DNA of 64,000 nucleotides from Lentzea waywayandensis (GTDB lineage Bacteria; Actinomycetota; Actinomycetes; Mycobacteriales; Pseudonocardiaceae): assembly GCF_900115955.1 (NCBI RefSeq), contig NZ_FOYL01000003.1:777117-841116 (forward strand), written 5' to 3'. Below are positions 56,290-64,000 of this stretch, piece after piece. A program made the position numbers and the translations under genes. The stretch's first letter is position 1; each line of letters begins with the position of its first letter. A model generated the notes under the pieces. The model made no database searches. It was not told where the DNA came from and saw only the letters and a program-made list of their open reading frames with translations.

Positions 56290-56333
56290 AAGCCGTTGCG
56301 AGGACGGAAGTTCCCGCAACGGCCTTCGTTTTT
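56290..56333. terminator. Rho-independent terminator
   Basis: GCCGTTGCG (56292-56300) pairs with CGCAACGGC (56315-56323), followed by CTTCG and a run of five T. Serves the micropeptide gene; the convergent chitinase ends just beyond. Confidence 0.85.
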
Positions 56334-56343
56334 CAGGGGCCGA

Positions 56344-57678
56344 TCAGCCCGTGTAGGTCTTGAACATGTTCGTGAATTCCCAGTTGGCCTGCGAGATTCC
56401 ACTGCACGTGGGCGAAACTCCGCCGCCGGGGCACGACCCGTTGTCGCGGCCGGCCGACCAGAATGCGATCCGCCCGACGTGGTTGGCCTTCGCGTAGTCG
56501 AGGACCTTGCGCGCGTCGGCCTGGGTCGTCGTCGGGCCGGTGTCGTTGCGTCCGATCATCGGCGTGAGGCCCAGCAGTGCCTTCAACTGCGCGTCGGACT
56601 TCGACGGCCAGATGGCGCGCATCTGTCCGAGGGTGGCGTTCGCGGCATTGACCATCGCGTCGCCCCAGTTGCCCGTGTAGCCGAAGTTCATCAGCATCGG
56701 GTTCACGAGGACGTTGACGCCCTTGGCGGCCGCGTCCTTCAGCACGTCCACCGAGTACGGGTCCATGCCGTAGTCCTGGCCCTGGATGCGCATGGTGTAG
56801 CTGACGGTGGTGCCGCGGGCGTCCTGAAGCTTCTTCAGCGCCGCGTTCACGGTGGCCTGCGGGATCGTCGCTTCCACGTCCACGTCGATGCTGTTCGACC
56901 CCACGGCGTCCAGCACCTTCACGTAGGCGTTGTACAGCGCGTCGACCGACGAGCAGACGTGCTCCAGGTACGGGCCCATGGCGCCGCCGGTCGCGACGAT
57001 GACGCTGCCGCCCGCGGCCTTCAAAGCCCTGGTGTCGTTGACGATGCGGCTGTCGTTCAACGGGACCGTGCCGCCCCACGCCGGATCGCAGCCAGCTGAC
57101 GAACCCAGTGCGAACGCGAGCGTGAAGTGCTTCTGGCCCGTCGCGTTGGCCACGTCGACCAGTGACGGCGTCGGCATGGTGATGTCGATGTACGGGGCGA
57201 CGCGCGCGCTACCGGGCGTGGGCGGCACATCGGAGGTCGTGGTGGTGGTCGGCCCGGTCGTCGTGGTCGTGGTGGTCGTTGTGCCACCGCCGCCGCCGCC
57301 GCACGGGACGCCGTTGAGCTTGCAGTTCGTGGGCAACGCCGAGCCGCTCACCAGGAAGCCGAAGCTGGTCGAGGCACCCGCGGAGACGTTGCCGTTGTAC
57401 TCGCGGTTGGTGAACGTGTGGTGGTTGCCGCTGCTGGTCGCCGTGGCGTCCCAGTACGAGCCGAGCGTCGCGCCGGCGAGGTCGAACTCCAGCTTCCAGC
57501 CGGTCAGCGCGGTGGAGCCCGCGCTGATCGTGAACTTGCCCTGGTAGCCGGAGCCCCAGGACGAGTCCTGGCTGAACGCGGCGGATTCGCCGGCGGCCGA
57601 GGCGGTGGGAGCGATGGCGACGAGTCCGGCCACGAGTGCGGTGGCGGCCCCGGCGGCGAAAAGGGCGAAGCGGGCCAT
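56344..57678 (-). CDS. Secreted GH18 chitinase with N-terminal CBM2
   Basis: 444 residues. Signal peptide (cleavage about 28-29, ASA), a CBM2 domain (about 30-126, with C119 and C126 as the likely disulfide), a Gly/Thr linker (127-155) and a GH18 barrel. The GH18 DxDxE motif is D265, D267, E269 (SIDVDVEATI), instead of the common DGIDIDWE. MRIQGQDYGMDPYSVDVLK and GRIAFWSAGRDNG complete the barrel; this resembles Streptomyces ChiC-like and endochitinase proteins with CBM2. GAAGGA precedes the ATG. Two DasR-type palindromes lie 120-160 nt upstream. Confidence 0.92.
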   Translation of the reverse strand: MARFALFAAGAATALVAGLVAIAPTASAAGESAAFSQDSSWGSGYQGKFTISAGSTALTGWKLEFDLAGATLGSYWDATATSSGNHHTFTNREYNGNVSAGASTSFGFLVSGSALPTNCKLNGVPCGGGGGGTTTTTTTTTGPTTTTTSDVPPTPGSARVAPYIDITMPTPSLVDVANATGQKHFTLAFALGSSAGCDPAWGGTVPLNDSRIVNDTRALKAAGGSVIVATGGAMGPYLEHVCSSVDALYNAYVKVLDAVGSNSIDVDVEATIPQATVNAALKKLQDARGTTVSYTMRIQGQDYGMDPYSVDVLKDAAAKGVNVLVNPMLMNFGYTGNWGDAMVNAANATLGQMRAIWPSKSDAQLKALLGLTPMIGRNDTGPTTTQADARKVLDYAKANHVGRIAFWSAGRDNGSCPGGGVSPTCSGISQANWEFTNMFKTYTG

Positions 57679-57796
57679 CGGGTGTGGTCCTTCCGGCAGG
57701 GGAGGAAGGGAGTGGTGCAGGACCACGGGGCGCGTCGCGGTCCTGCACCACGTACAGGGAGGCGCCCGTACGTTAAGCGCCTGCTCAATCACGGTA

Positions 57797-57812
57797 AGTG
57801 GCCTAGACCATA
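57797..57812. promoter_or_regulatory. DasR-type (dre) site 1
   Basis: AGTGGCCTAGACCATA, one central mismatch from the Streptomyces dre palindrome AGTGGTCTAGACCACT as I recall it. About 120 nt upstream of the chitinase start. Confidence 0.6.
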
Positions 57813-57817
57813 GCGTC

Positions 57818-57835
57818 AATGGGTCTAGACCTCTT
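57818..57835. promoter_or_regulatory. DasR-type (dre) site 2
   Basis: Perfect GGTCTAGACC core at 57822-57831, 24 nt (about two helical turns) from site 1. Also 31 nt ahead of the MetE-like GTG on the other strand. Confidence 0.6.
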
Positions 57836-57866
57836 CTGTCCGCCGGACAGTGGAACAATTCGGCGG

Positions 57867-58868
57867 GTGCGTGGAGCAACTGGAATCGGATCGCTGCCCG
57901 GAACCGACATCGACGAGGCGGCGCGCGTCGTCGTCGGAGAACTGCCTGAGCTGCCGCACGTCCCGGAGCTGCCTGCGCGAGGAGTTGGCGCGGACATGAT
58001 CGGCCGCACCGCCGGCCTGCTCGTCGACCTCGCGATCGAGGTCGTCACCTCCGGCTACCGCGTGAACCCGCGCCCCGGTCGTGACCACCGCCGTGCCGTC
58101 GATCTGCTGCGTGGCGACCTGGACGCGTTCGACGAGGCGTTGGAGCGTGCGGGCGCGCAGCCTGAGACGGTCAAGGTGCAGGCCGTCGGGCCGTGGACGT
58201 TGATGTCGAACATCGAACTGATGCGCGGCCATCGGGTGCTCACGGACCCAGGTGCCGTGAAGGAGTTCGCCGCGTCGCTCGCCGAGGGCCTCCAGCAGCA
58301 CGCGGCCGAGGTCGCCAAGCGCACCAAGGCGAAGGTCGTCGTGCAGATCGACGAACCGGGTCTGCCCGCCGTGCTCCAGGGCCTGCTGCCGACGCCGTCC
58401 AAGCTCGGCACCGTGCCCGCGGTGCCAGGTCCGGACGCGCGCAACGTGCTCGCCGTGGTGATCGAGGCCCTGAAGGACCACGAGGTGATCGTGCACTGCT
58501 GCGCGCCGCACCCGCCGTTGACGCTGCTGCGCGAGGCGGGAGCGACGGCGATCTCGTTCGACCTGACGCTGATCAAGGGTGCAGAGGCGCTCGACGAGAT
58601 CGGTGAGACGTGGGAGGCGGGCACGACGCTGGCGCTGGGTCTGGTGCCGAGCCTCGACCCCGGCGTGCCGGTCGCGTTGAAGGACGTCGGGCAGCGGGCG
58701 TTCACGCTGGTGGACCGTCTCGGCTTTCCGCGGTCGATCCTCGCCGAGAAGGCGCTGCCCACTCCGACGTGCGGTCTAGCGGGTGCTACGTCCACTTGGG
58801 TCAAGCGCGCGCTGGCCCTGACCCGTGATCTCTCCTCGTCGTTTTTGGAGCCGCCTGAGGGCTGGTGA
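57867..58868 (+). CDS. MetE-like cobalamin-independent methionine synthase C-terminal-type protein (Rv3015c-like)
   Basis: 333 residues, about the length of the MetE catalytic half. GATGIGSLPGTD, VKVQAVGPWTL, VVVQIDEPGLP, VIVHCCAPHPPLTLL (His-Cys-Cys zinc-ligand region) and a final LPTPTCGLAGAT carrying the second zinc Cys. Zinc ligands are therefore kept. Whether it makes methionine is uncertain. GTG at 57867 is chosen because homology begins there; an upstream frame from 57819 passes through the dre site. Ribosome site weak. Confidence 0.85.
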   Translation: MRGATGIGSLPGTDIDEAARVVVGELPELPHVPELPARGVGADMIGRTAGLLVDLAIEVVTSGYRVNPRPGRDHRRAVDLLRGDLDAFDEALERAGAQPETVKVQAVGPWTLMSNIELMRGHRVLTDPGAVKEFAASLAEGLQQHAAEVAKRTKAKVVVQIDEPGLPAVLQGLLPTPSKLGTVPAVPGPDARNVLAVVIEALKDHEVIVHCCAPHPPLTLLREAGATAISFDLTLIKGAEALDEIGETWEAGTTLALGLVPSLDPGVPVALKDVGQRAFTLVDRLGFPRSILAEKALPTPTCGLAGATSTWVKRALALTRDLSSSFLEPPEGW

Positions 58869-58902
58869 TGTCCGGTTTGTGCGGCTAGTCTGCTGCGAAC
58901 TA

Positions 58903-58919
58903 TTAGGAAACTTTCTTAA
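58903..58919. promoter_or_regulatory. Inverted repeat upstream of the cellulase gene
   Basis: TTAGGAAACTTTCTTAA, 7+3+7 with one mismatch, 41 nt before the ATG. The pattern TTAGGAAA-TTTCCTAA occurs near secreted hydrolase genes of actinomycetes in my experience; the regulator is not known to me. Confidence 0.45.
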
Positions 58920-58959
58920 CCGAAGGCCAATCGCCGGGCCTGGACCGGGAGTTCCCCTC

Positions 58960-60813
58960 ATGCGCATCAGACTGGCGGCGCTCGTCGCCGCAGTGCTCAC
59001 AGGTGTGGTCGTGGCGCCTGCCCAGGCCGCGCCCACCGGCCAGATCCGGCTGGATCAGGTCGGGTTCGGCACCTCCGAGCAGAAGCACGCCTACGTGCTC
59101 GGAGGCGCCGCGAACACCAAGTTCTCCGTTGTGGACAGTCGCGGTCGCACCGTGCTGACCGGCAAGACGGGCGCCTCGACGGGCTCGTGGAGCGAGAAGT
59201 TCCCCGCGGTGCACCCGATCGACTTCTCCAAGGTCAGGGCGCCCGGGACGTACCGGATCAAGGTCGGCACGACGACCTCGCCGGCGTTCAAGGTCGACTC
59301 GCTGAAGAAGCTGTTCTCGCCGGTCGCGCACAACACCGTCGAGTTCTTCCAGGCGCAGCGCGACGGCGCCGACGTCGTCCCCGGCAGGCTGAACCGCAAG
59401 CCGGCGCACCTCACCGACCGCGAGGCGCTCGTCTACGAGGCGCCGGTGTTCGCGGGCGAGGGCGGCGACCAGATCGCGGCGCCGTTGAAGCCGACGGGCG
59501 CGAAGGTCGACCTCGAGGGCGGCTGGTTCGACGCGGGTGACTTCGTGAAGTTCACGCACGCCTCGTCGTACTCGACCGCGTCGATGCTGCTGGCGTTGCG
59601 CAACAAGCACAACGACGCCTTGTACGACGAGGCCAAGTTCGGCCTCAAGTGGCTCGACAAGGCGTTCGACGAGAAGACCGGCACGCTCTACGCGCAGGTC
59701 GGCATCGGCACCGGCTCCGAGGAGTTCGGCTTCGTCGGCGACCACGACGTGTGGCGCCTGCCCGAGGCCGACGACAAGCTGAACGTGAAGCCGGGCGACA
59801 GCGAGTACTTCATCAAGTACCGCCCGGTGTTCCGCGCCAACGTCGCCGGCGAGAAGATCAGCCCGAACCTCGTCGGCCGGGTGGCCGGTTCGTTCGCGCT
59901 GGCCGCGCAGATCGAGGCCGACCGCAACCCGCGCGTCGCGCGTTCGTACCTGGACAAGGCCGCGCAGCTCTTCGCCCTGGCCAAGACCTCGGACGTCGGC
60001 GAGCTCGTGACGGCGTTCCCGCACGCGTACTACCCCGAAGAGTCGTGGACCGACGACATGGAGTTCGGCGCCACCCAGCTCGCCCTGGCCGCGAAGGCCT
60101 TGCACGACAAGCGCTACACCCAGTTCGCGAAGGCCGCCACGCACTGGGCCAAGGAGTTCCTGGCGACGCAGGACCCCGACACGTTGAACGTCTACAACAT
60201 CTCCGCGCTCGGCCACGCGGACCTCGCGCCGTTGCTGAAGAAGGGCATCCCGGGCGCCGAGGTGACCGAGAAGCAGATCGTCGGCGACATCGTGCGTCAG
60301 CTCCAGAAGGGCGCCGACGCGGCCAAGACGTCGCCGTTCCGCACCGCCGCCAACGTCGAGACCTGGGACGTCGGCTCGCGCACGTTCGGCTACATCACCA
60401 CGGCCGCGCTGTACCAGAAGCTCACCGGTGACAAGACGTACTCGACCTTCGGCACGCAGCAGCGCGGCTTCGCCCTCGGCACCAACGCCTGGGGCACGTC
60501 GCTGATCGTCGGCGTCGGCACGAAGTTCCCCGAGTGCCCGCACCACCAGGCCGCGAACCTCTCGGGTTCGCCCAACGGTGGTTCGAAGGTGCTGGTCGGC
60601 GCCGTGATCAACGGCCCGAACGACGCCTCCCTGTTCGGCGACCTCGGTGAGATGCCGCCGGGTTCCGTCGACTGCACCAAGCCCTACACGCTCGAGTTCA
60701 ACTCCGCGAAGTCCGTGTTCGCCGACGACCTGCGCTCGTGGCCGAGCTCCGAGCCGGCCATCGACTTCACGGCGACGGGCGTGCTCGGCTTCTCGCTGAT
60801 CGCCAACTCCTGA
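58960..60813 (+). CDS. Secreted GH9 endoglucanase
   Basis: 617 residues. Signal peptide (cleavage after AQA about residue 24), a CelD-type Ig-like domain (about 26-110, IRLDQVGFGTSEQKHAYVLG) and a GH9 (alpha/alpha)6 domain. D191 and D194 in GGWFDAGDFVKF are the catalytic base region; E598 in SSEPAIDFTATGVL is the likely acid; CPHHQAA fills the usual HPHHR position. No carbohydrate-binding module. GGGAG precedes the ATG. Likely degrades beta-1,4-glucan; together with GH18 and GH92 it gives a saprophytic profile. Confidence 0.9.
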   Translation: MRIRLAALVAAVLTGVVVAPAQAAPTGQIRLDQVGFGTSEQKHAYVLGGAANTKFSVVDSRGRTVLTGKTGASTGSWSEKFPAVHPIDFSKVRAPGTYRIKVGTTTSPAFKVDSLKKLFSPVAHNTVEFFQAQRDGADVVPGRLNRKPAHLTDREALVYEAPVFAGEGGDQIAAPLKPTGAKVDLEGGWFDAGDFVKFTHASSYSTASMLLALRNKHNDALYDEAKFGLKWLDKAFDEKTGTLYAQVGIGTGSEEFGFVGDHDVWRLPEADDKLNVKPGDSEYFIKYRPVFRANVAGEKISPNLVGRVAGSFALAAQIEADRNPRVARSYLDKAAQLFALAKTSDVGELVTAFPHAYYPEESWTDDMEFGATQLALAAKALHDKRYTQFAKAATHWAKEFLATQDPDTLNVYNISALGHADLAPLLKKGIPGAEVTEKQIVGDIVRQLQKGADAAKTSPFRTAANVETWDVGSRTFGYITTAALYQKLTGDKTYSTFGTQQRGFALGTNAWGTSLIVGVGTKFPECPHHQAANLSGSPNGGSKVLVGAVINGPNDASLFGDLGEMPPGSVDCTKPYTLEFNSAKSVFADDLRSWPSSEPAIDFTATGVLGFSLIANS

Positions 60814-60851
60814 GTGGCGCCGGCGCGGGCCTGGGTGTCCAATTCGGACTT

Positions 60852-61931
60852 GTGCTCAGGCTCGCGCTGGTCATCTTGCTGCTCACGGCCGGTACGGCGC
60901 ATGCGCTGCCGGTGAAGCTCTCCTGCCGAGTTCCCGGCGTGCACGACGCGGACGTCATCCGCGTCGTGCACGCCGTTGGTCTTTCTCGGGGCGTGAGCGA
61001 CAAGGTGATGCTCGCCGGGTTCGAGGCCGGGTGGGTCGAGTCGCACATGAACAACCTCGACTGCGGCGACGCCGACTCGCTGGGCGTGTTCCAGCAGCGG
61101 CCGTCGATGGGCTGGGGCGCGCCGGAGCAGATCATGGACGTCTCGTATGCCGCGGGGCGCTTCTTCGAGTACGCGGTGCGCGTCGACCGGCCTGATCTCT
61201 CGGCGGGGCGGCTCGCCGATGCCGTGCAGCGATCCTGCTGCCCGGAGCGGTACGACCAGGCGGAGGCACGCGCGGGGGCGATGCTGCGGCAGGCCTGGCA
61301 GGGCGGTCCTGAGGTCGCCGGTGGGGTCTACGTGGTGCAGGACGGCGACGTCTGGGCCGATGGCGCGCGGCTGAGCACGTCGGGTGTGTTCGTCGGACGT
61401 CCTGCGGTGGCCGGCCGGTTCGTGTTCGCCCGGACGGCCCGCGGCGAGGTCATGGCGCTGGCGGACGGGGCGTGGCGGCCGGTGGCGTCGGGTGTGGCAG
61501 GCGACCCCGAGGCCGTGGCCCGTCCGGACGGGACCGTCGACCTGTACGCGGTGCTGGCCGACGGCAGCGTCGCGAGAACGAGTCCCGGCTGGCAGCCTCT
61601 GAGCCCGCCCGGGTTCGCCACCGGCAAGCCGTCGGTGATCGCCTACCCGGACGGGTCCGTGGCCGTCTACGTCCGCTCCGGCAACAAGCTCATGGCCAGC
61701 GCCGCCGGCACCTGGCGCGAGATCGCCCAGGGCCTGGACGCCTCACCCGAAGCGGTGCTCCGTCCAGACGGAACGGTCGGCATCTACACCTTGATCGACG
61801 GCCGCCTGAACCGCCTCACCTCGACCTGGGAACCGTTGGGCGAAGGCCGTTTCATCGACACCGTGTCCGCACAGGTCGACGGCACGGTCTACGCGCGCAC
61901 GGCCGAAGGAAAGGTGCTCAAAGTCGGTTGA
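60852..61931 (+). CDS. Secreted lysozyme-like domain plus beta-propeller-like repeats
   Basis: 359 residues. GTG start giving a clean signal peptide (LRLALVILLLTAGTAHA). The N-terminal domain (about 20-150) has VMLAGFEAGWVESHMNNLDCGDADSLGVFQQRPSMGWG, a goose-lysozyme/transglycosylase-like pattern with the glutamate in WVES and disulfide Cys. From about 155 to the end there are six to seven repeats of about 35 residues (AVARPDGTVDLYAVLADGSVAR; VIAYPDGSVAVYVRSGNKLM; AVLRPDGTVGIYTLIDGRLN), as in PLL/tectonin-type lectin propellers. Likely binds a glycan and cuts peptidoglycan; not shown. Starts 38 nt after the cellulase stop. Confidence 0.8.
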   Translation: MLRLALVILLLTAGTAHALPVKLSCRVPGVHDADVIRVVHAVGLSRGVSDKVMLAGFEAGWVESHMNNLDCGDADSLGVFQQRPSMGWGAPEQIMDVSYAAGRFFEYAVRVDRPDLSAGRLADAVQRSCCPERYDQAEARAGAMLRQAWQGGPEVAGGVYVVQDGDVWADGARLSTSGVFVGRPAVAGRFVFARTARGEVMALADGAWRPVASGVAGDPEAVARPDGTVDLYAVLADGSVARTSPGWQPLSPPGFATGKPSVIAYPDGSVAVYVRSGNKLMASAAGTWREIAQGLDASPEAVLRPDGTVGIYTLIDGRLNRLTSTWEPLGEGRFIDTVSAQVDGTVYARTAEGKVLKVG

Positions 61932-62397
61932 ACGGCTCCGCGTACCGGAACGCCCCAGCGGGCACTTCACCGAACAACCGAGCCTGGAAGTGCGGTGCCC
62001 ACTCGGGAACCGGCGGCGTGATCCCGAACTCCGCAGCGAGCCGGAACCCGAACCGCGAGTAGTACCTGGGGTCGCCCAACAGGATGACCGCGAGCTCGCC
62101 CCGAGCCTCCGCCGCACCCAGAACCGCGTGCACCAACGCCGACCCGATACCGGCCCGCTGATGCGAAGGATGCACGGCGATCGGCCCGAGCCCGAGAACG
62201 GCCACCGAGTCGATGTACCCGCGCGTGCACACGACGTGCCCGAGCACCCCGTCCTCCACCAGCGAGAACTCCGGGATCCACCCCTCGTCCGCGCGCAGCC
62301 AGTCGATCAGCGGAGCTTCCGGCCCGTCCTTGAACGCGAGGTTCGTGACCGTGCGGATGGCGTCGATGTCTGCGGGTGTCTCCCGCCGGATCAGCAT
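61918..62397 (-). CDS. GNAT N-acetyltransferase (YhbS-like)
   Basis: 159 residues. MLIRRETPADIDAIRTV start; the acetyl-CoA site GPIAVHPSHQRAGIGSALV is intact, followed by LGDPRYYSRFGFRLAAEFGI typical of YhbS-type GNATs. ATG 62397 is chosen because homology begins there; longer frame to 62451 possible. Convergent overlap of 14 nt with the preceding gene. Substrate unknown. Confidence 0.88.
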   Translation of the reverse strand: MLIRRETPADIDAIRTVTNLAFKDGPEAPLIDWLRADEGWIPEFSLVEDGVLGHVVCTRGYIDSVAVLGLGPIAVHPSHQRAGIGSALVHAVLGAAEARGELAVILLGDPRYYSRFGFRLAAEFGITPPVPEWAPHFQARLFGEVPAGAFRYAEPFNRL

Positions 62398-62461
62398 GAC
62401 GCGCACTGTGACCAACCCTGTCGTCGCGCGCCACTCAGTTTTCGCCGCCATACTCCGCAGC

Positions 62462-62983
62462 GTGGTCGTGAGACAGACCTTGATGGTGTGCGTACTTGCC
62501 GTGCTGGCCTATCTCGGCGTGTGGTGGGCGTTCAGCGGAACCGACGAACCTGCGCAGTCAGCGCCGGAGTCCATGTTCCTCACCGACTACTCCAAGGCCC
62601 AGAAGGGCAGCTGCGTGAGGTTCAACGGACCGGGGGAGAACGACCTGGGCCTGACCGTCATCGACTGCGGCGGTGACCGGGCCGCGTTGAAGGTCGGGAC
62701 CGTTCTGACCGAGACCAGCGCGGAGTGCCCGCGCGGCGACTACAAGGTGTTGCGCGACACCAGACACGACGCCGCCCTGTGCCTGATGCCCAACGCCGCG
62801 CGGGGCGACTGCTTCGAGCTCGACACCGACGATCTGCAGAGGTCCGTCGTGTCCAAGTTCGACTGCGCGGCACCGCGGGTGAACGTGCAGGTCGTCGACA
62901 TAGCCGAAGAAAGTTGCCCCGAAGAGGCCGAACTCGGTGTTCCCTATGAGGACATGACGCTTTGCTTGAGGAGAGTGCGTTGA
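62462..62983 (+). CDS. LppU-like membrane-anchored Cys-rich protein
   Basis: 173 residues. One N-terminal membrane anchor (about 4-24), then an extracytoplasmic domain with six Cys (GSCVRF, VIDCGG, AECPRG, ALCLMP, GDCFEL, KFDCAAP and later SCPEE, TLCLRR) in the spacing I associate with LppU/SCO3897-like proteins. No lipobox is seen, so anchoring is by the helix. GTG 62462 or 62468. Stop overlaps the next start (TTGA). Confidence 0.75.
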   Translation: MVVRQTLMVCVLAVLAYLGVWWAFSGTDEPAQSAPESMFLTDYSKAQKGSCVRFNGPGENDLGLTVIDCGGDRAALKVGTVLTETSAECPRGDYKVLRDTRHDAALCLMPNAARGDCFELDTDDLQRSVVSKFDCAAPRVNVQVVDIAEESCPEEAELGVPYEDMTLCLRRVR

Positions 62984-63537
62984 TCGTCTTCGAGGAACCC
63001 GCGCAGTTCGACGCTTGGCTGCACGAGAACGGCTCCAGCGAGACCGAGCTGTGGATCAAGTACGCCAAGAAGGGCTCGGGGATCAAGTCGATCAGCTACG
63101 GCGAGGCGCTCGACATCGCGTTGTGCCACGGGTGGATCGACGGACTGACCCGGTCCGTGGACGAGACCTGGTACTCGCAGCGGTGGACGCCTCGACGTCC
63201 GAAGAGCAAGTGGTCCAAGCGCAACTGCGGCAAGGTCGAGGAACTGATCGCGGCGGGCAAGATGCTGCCGGCGGGGCTCAGGGAGATCGAGAAGGCCAAA
63301 GCGGACGGACGCTGGGACGCGGCCTACGCGGGGCCGGCGACGATCGAGGTGCCGGACGACCTCACCGAAGCTTTGCAGGCCAATCCCAAGGCCGCCGAGT
63401 TCTTCAAGACGTTGAACAGTCAGAACAGGTACGCCGTGCTGCTGCGCATCCACGACGCGAAGAGGCCGGAGACGCGGCAGAGGCGCATCGCTCAGTTCGT
63501 CGAAATGCTGGCGGAGGGGCGCAAGCTCTACAGTTGA
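62980..63537 (+). CDS. YdeI/OmpD-associated family protein
   Basis: 185 residues. FDAWLHENGSSETELWIKYAKKGSG, SYGEALDIALCHGWIDGLTRS, WTPRRPKSKWSKRNCGKVEELI and FKTLNSQNRYAVLLRIHDAKRPETRQRRI are the family pattern (bacteriocin-protection/YdeI). TTG start with GAGGAGAG 4 nt upstream, preferred over TTG 62962. Coupled to the LppU-like gene. Molecular function unknown. Confidence 0.88.
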   Translation: MIVFEEPAQFDAWLHENGSSETELWIKYAKKGSGIKSISYGEALDIALCHGWIDGLTRSVDETWYSQRWTPRRPKSKWSKRNCGKVEELIAAGKMLPAGLREIEKAKADGRWDAAYAGPATIEVPDDLTEALQANPKAAEFFKTLNSQNRYAVLLRIHDAKRPETRQRRIAQFVEMLAEGRKLYS

Positions 63538-63542
63538 GAATC

Positions 63543-64000
63543 ATGAAGTGGTTCCGCCGCCGCAAAGCCGAAGACGTCGTCCCCGCCCACCTGCCGAACG
63601 CCGAGGAAGCCGCACAACGGTTCTGGGAACGGTGGTTCGAGCTGGTACCGGTGGTCAGCGCGGCGCTCGGGGACGGCGAGCCGCACCGGGTCGAGGATGA
63701 GCTGAAGGACCTCGTGAGCTCGTTGCACCCGGACCTCCTGTTCTCTCTCGAGCAGGGCCACATGGCGATGTACGCGCTGGTGATCAGCGGTCAGGAAGAC
63801 CCGAGGCTGCGCCCGTACACCGACGCGTGGATCGCCGCCGCGCCGCCGTCGGACATGGTGTGGGAGTTCCACGACTCGGTGCCGCCGGTGCCGGACCCGA
63901 CCGAGGTGATCGTGAACCTCGGCCAGGTGAGGATGCGGCTCGGGGACTACCGGGTGGTGGCGCAGGTGGACGGTGACGTCGTGGACGTCGCGGTCTACCA
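63543..64000 (+). CDS. Hypothetical protein, cut by window end
   Basis: Opens at ATG 63543, 5 nt after the YdeI-like stop, and runs 152 codons to the edge without a stop. Starts MKWFRRRKAEDVVPAHLPNA; EAAQRFWERWFELVPVVSAAL and DELKDLVSSLHPDLLFSLEQG suggest the DUF-type helical proteins of actinobacterial hypotheticals. Strong G/C third positions support it. No ribosome site of note, so coupling to the upstream gene is likely. Confidence 0.75.
   Translation, partial: MKWFRRRKAEDVVPAHLPNAEEAAQRFWERWFELVPVVSAALGDGEPHRVEDELKDLVSSLHPDLLFSLEQGHMAMYALVISGQEDPRLRPYTDAWIAAAPPSDMVWEFHDSVPPVPDPTEVIVNLGQVRMRLGDYRVVAQVDGDVVDVAVY

Overview
The window is high-GC DNA with very strong G/C at third codon positions. 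It carries a full GlgE alpha-glucan pathway, coiled-coil polar-growth-type proteins, many GTG/TTG starts and several starts with a TANNNT hexamer only 6-8 nt upstream (leaderless type). This points to a filamentous actinomycete, most likely Pseudonocardiales (Lentzea/Saccharothrix/Actinosynnema-like); the genus is inference. I see no rRNA, tRNA, CRISPR array, prophage or large biosynthetic cluster.

Region 1 (1-19031) is alpha-glucan/trehalose metabolism. On the minus strand lie glgE, treS, mak (pep2) and glgB (cut by the window start). Divergent from them are a PknB-like Ser/Thr kinase and glgP; glgX follows at 16.9-19.0 kb. TreS isomerises trehalose to maltose, Mak makes maltose-1-phosphate, GlgE polymerises it, GlgB branches, and GlgP and GlgX degrade. 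An intact TnpB (IS200/IS605-type) element sits exactly at the treS-mak junction and supplies the treS stop codon. Between glgP and glgX are two small secreted proteins, a TPR membrane protein and a cysteine dioxygenase-rhodanese operon. That operon is preceded by a candidate cysteine leader peptide whose stop codon lies in an attenuator-like hairpin.

Region 2 (19-31 kb) is mixed: an ABC ATPase, an enoyl-CoA hydratase/methyltransferase/THUMP-like operon, a TetR-DUF4267 pair with two identical palindromic operators, a nucleotidyltransferase, a beta-helix membrane protein, a secreted GH92 mannosidase and a nucleoside hydrolase.

Region 3 (31-51 kb) matches, by family and relative orientation, the M. 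tuberculosis Rv3024c-Rv3034c neighbourhood as I remember it: hexapeptide acyltransferase, GT4, GH57 and methyltransferase (the methylglucose lipopolysaccharide-type module), then etfB-etfA, an OlsB-like GNAT, an acyltransferase, iscS and mnmA. Inserted here are an SGNH hydrolase, a lipoprotein with its TetR regulator, two DegV paralogues and a three-gene coiled-coil/OmpA/Glu-Pro-repeat operon.

Region 4 (51-64 kb) holds a threonine dehydratase operon, membrane proteins, a PaaI thioesterase and a second TnpB broken by a 2-nt loss. It also holds a free-standing 21-codon gene for a peptide with 8 cysteines, a secreted GH18-CBM2 chitinase with two DasR-type sites upstream, a MetE-like protein, a secreted GH9 cellulase, a lysozyme-like/beta-propeller protein, a GNAT, a lipoprotein-like protein, a YdeI-like protein and a partial gene at the right edge.

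The least explained items are the Cys-rich micropeptide gene, the cysteine leader/attenuator, the duplicated secreted protein at 13.4 kb, the Gly/Asn-rich secreted protein and the coiled-coil/OmpA/EP-repeat operon. All family names are from reading motifs by eye; no search was run.
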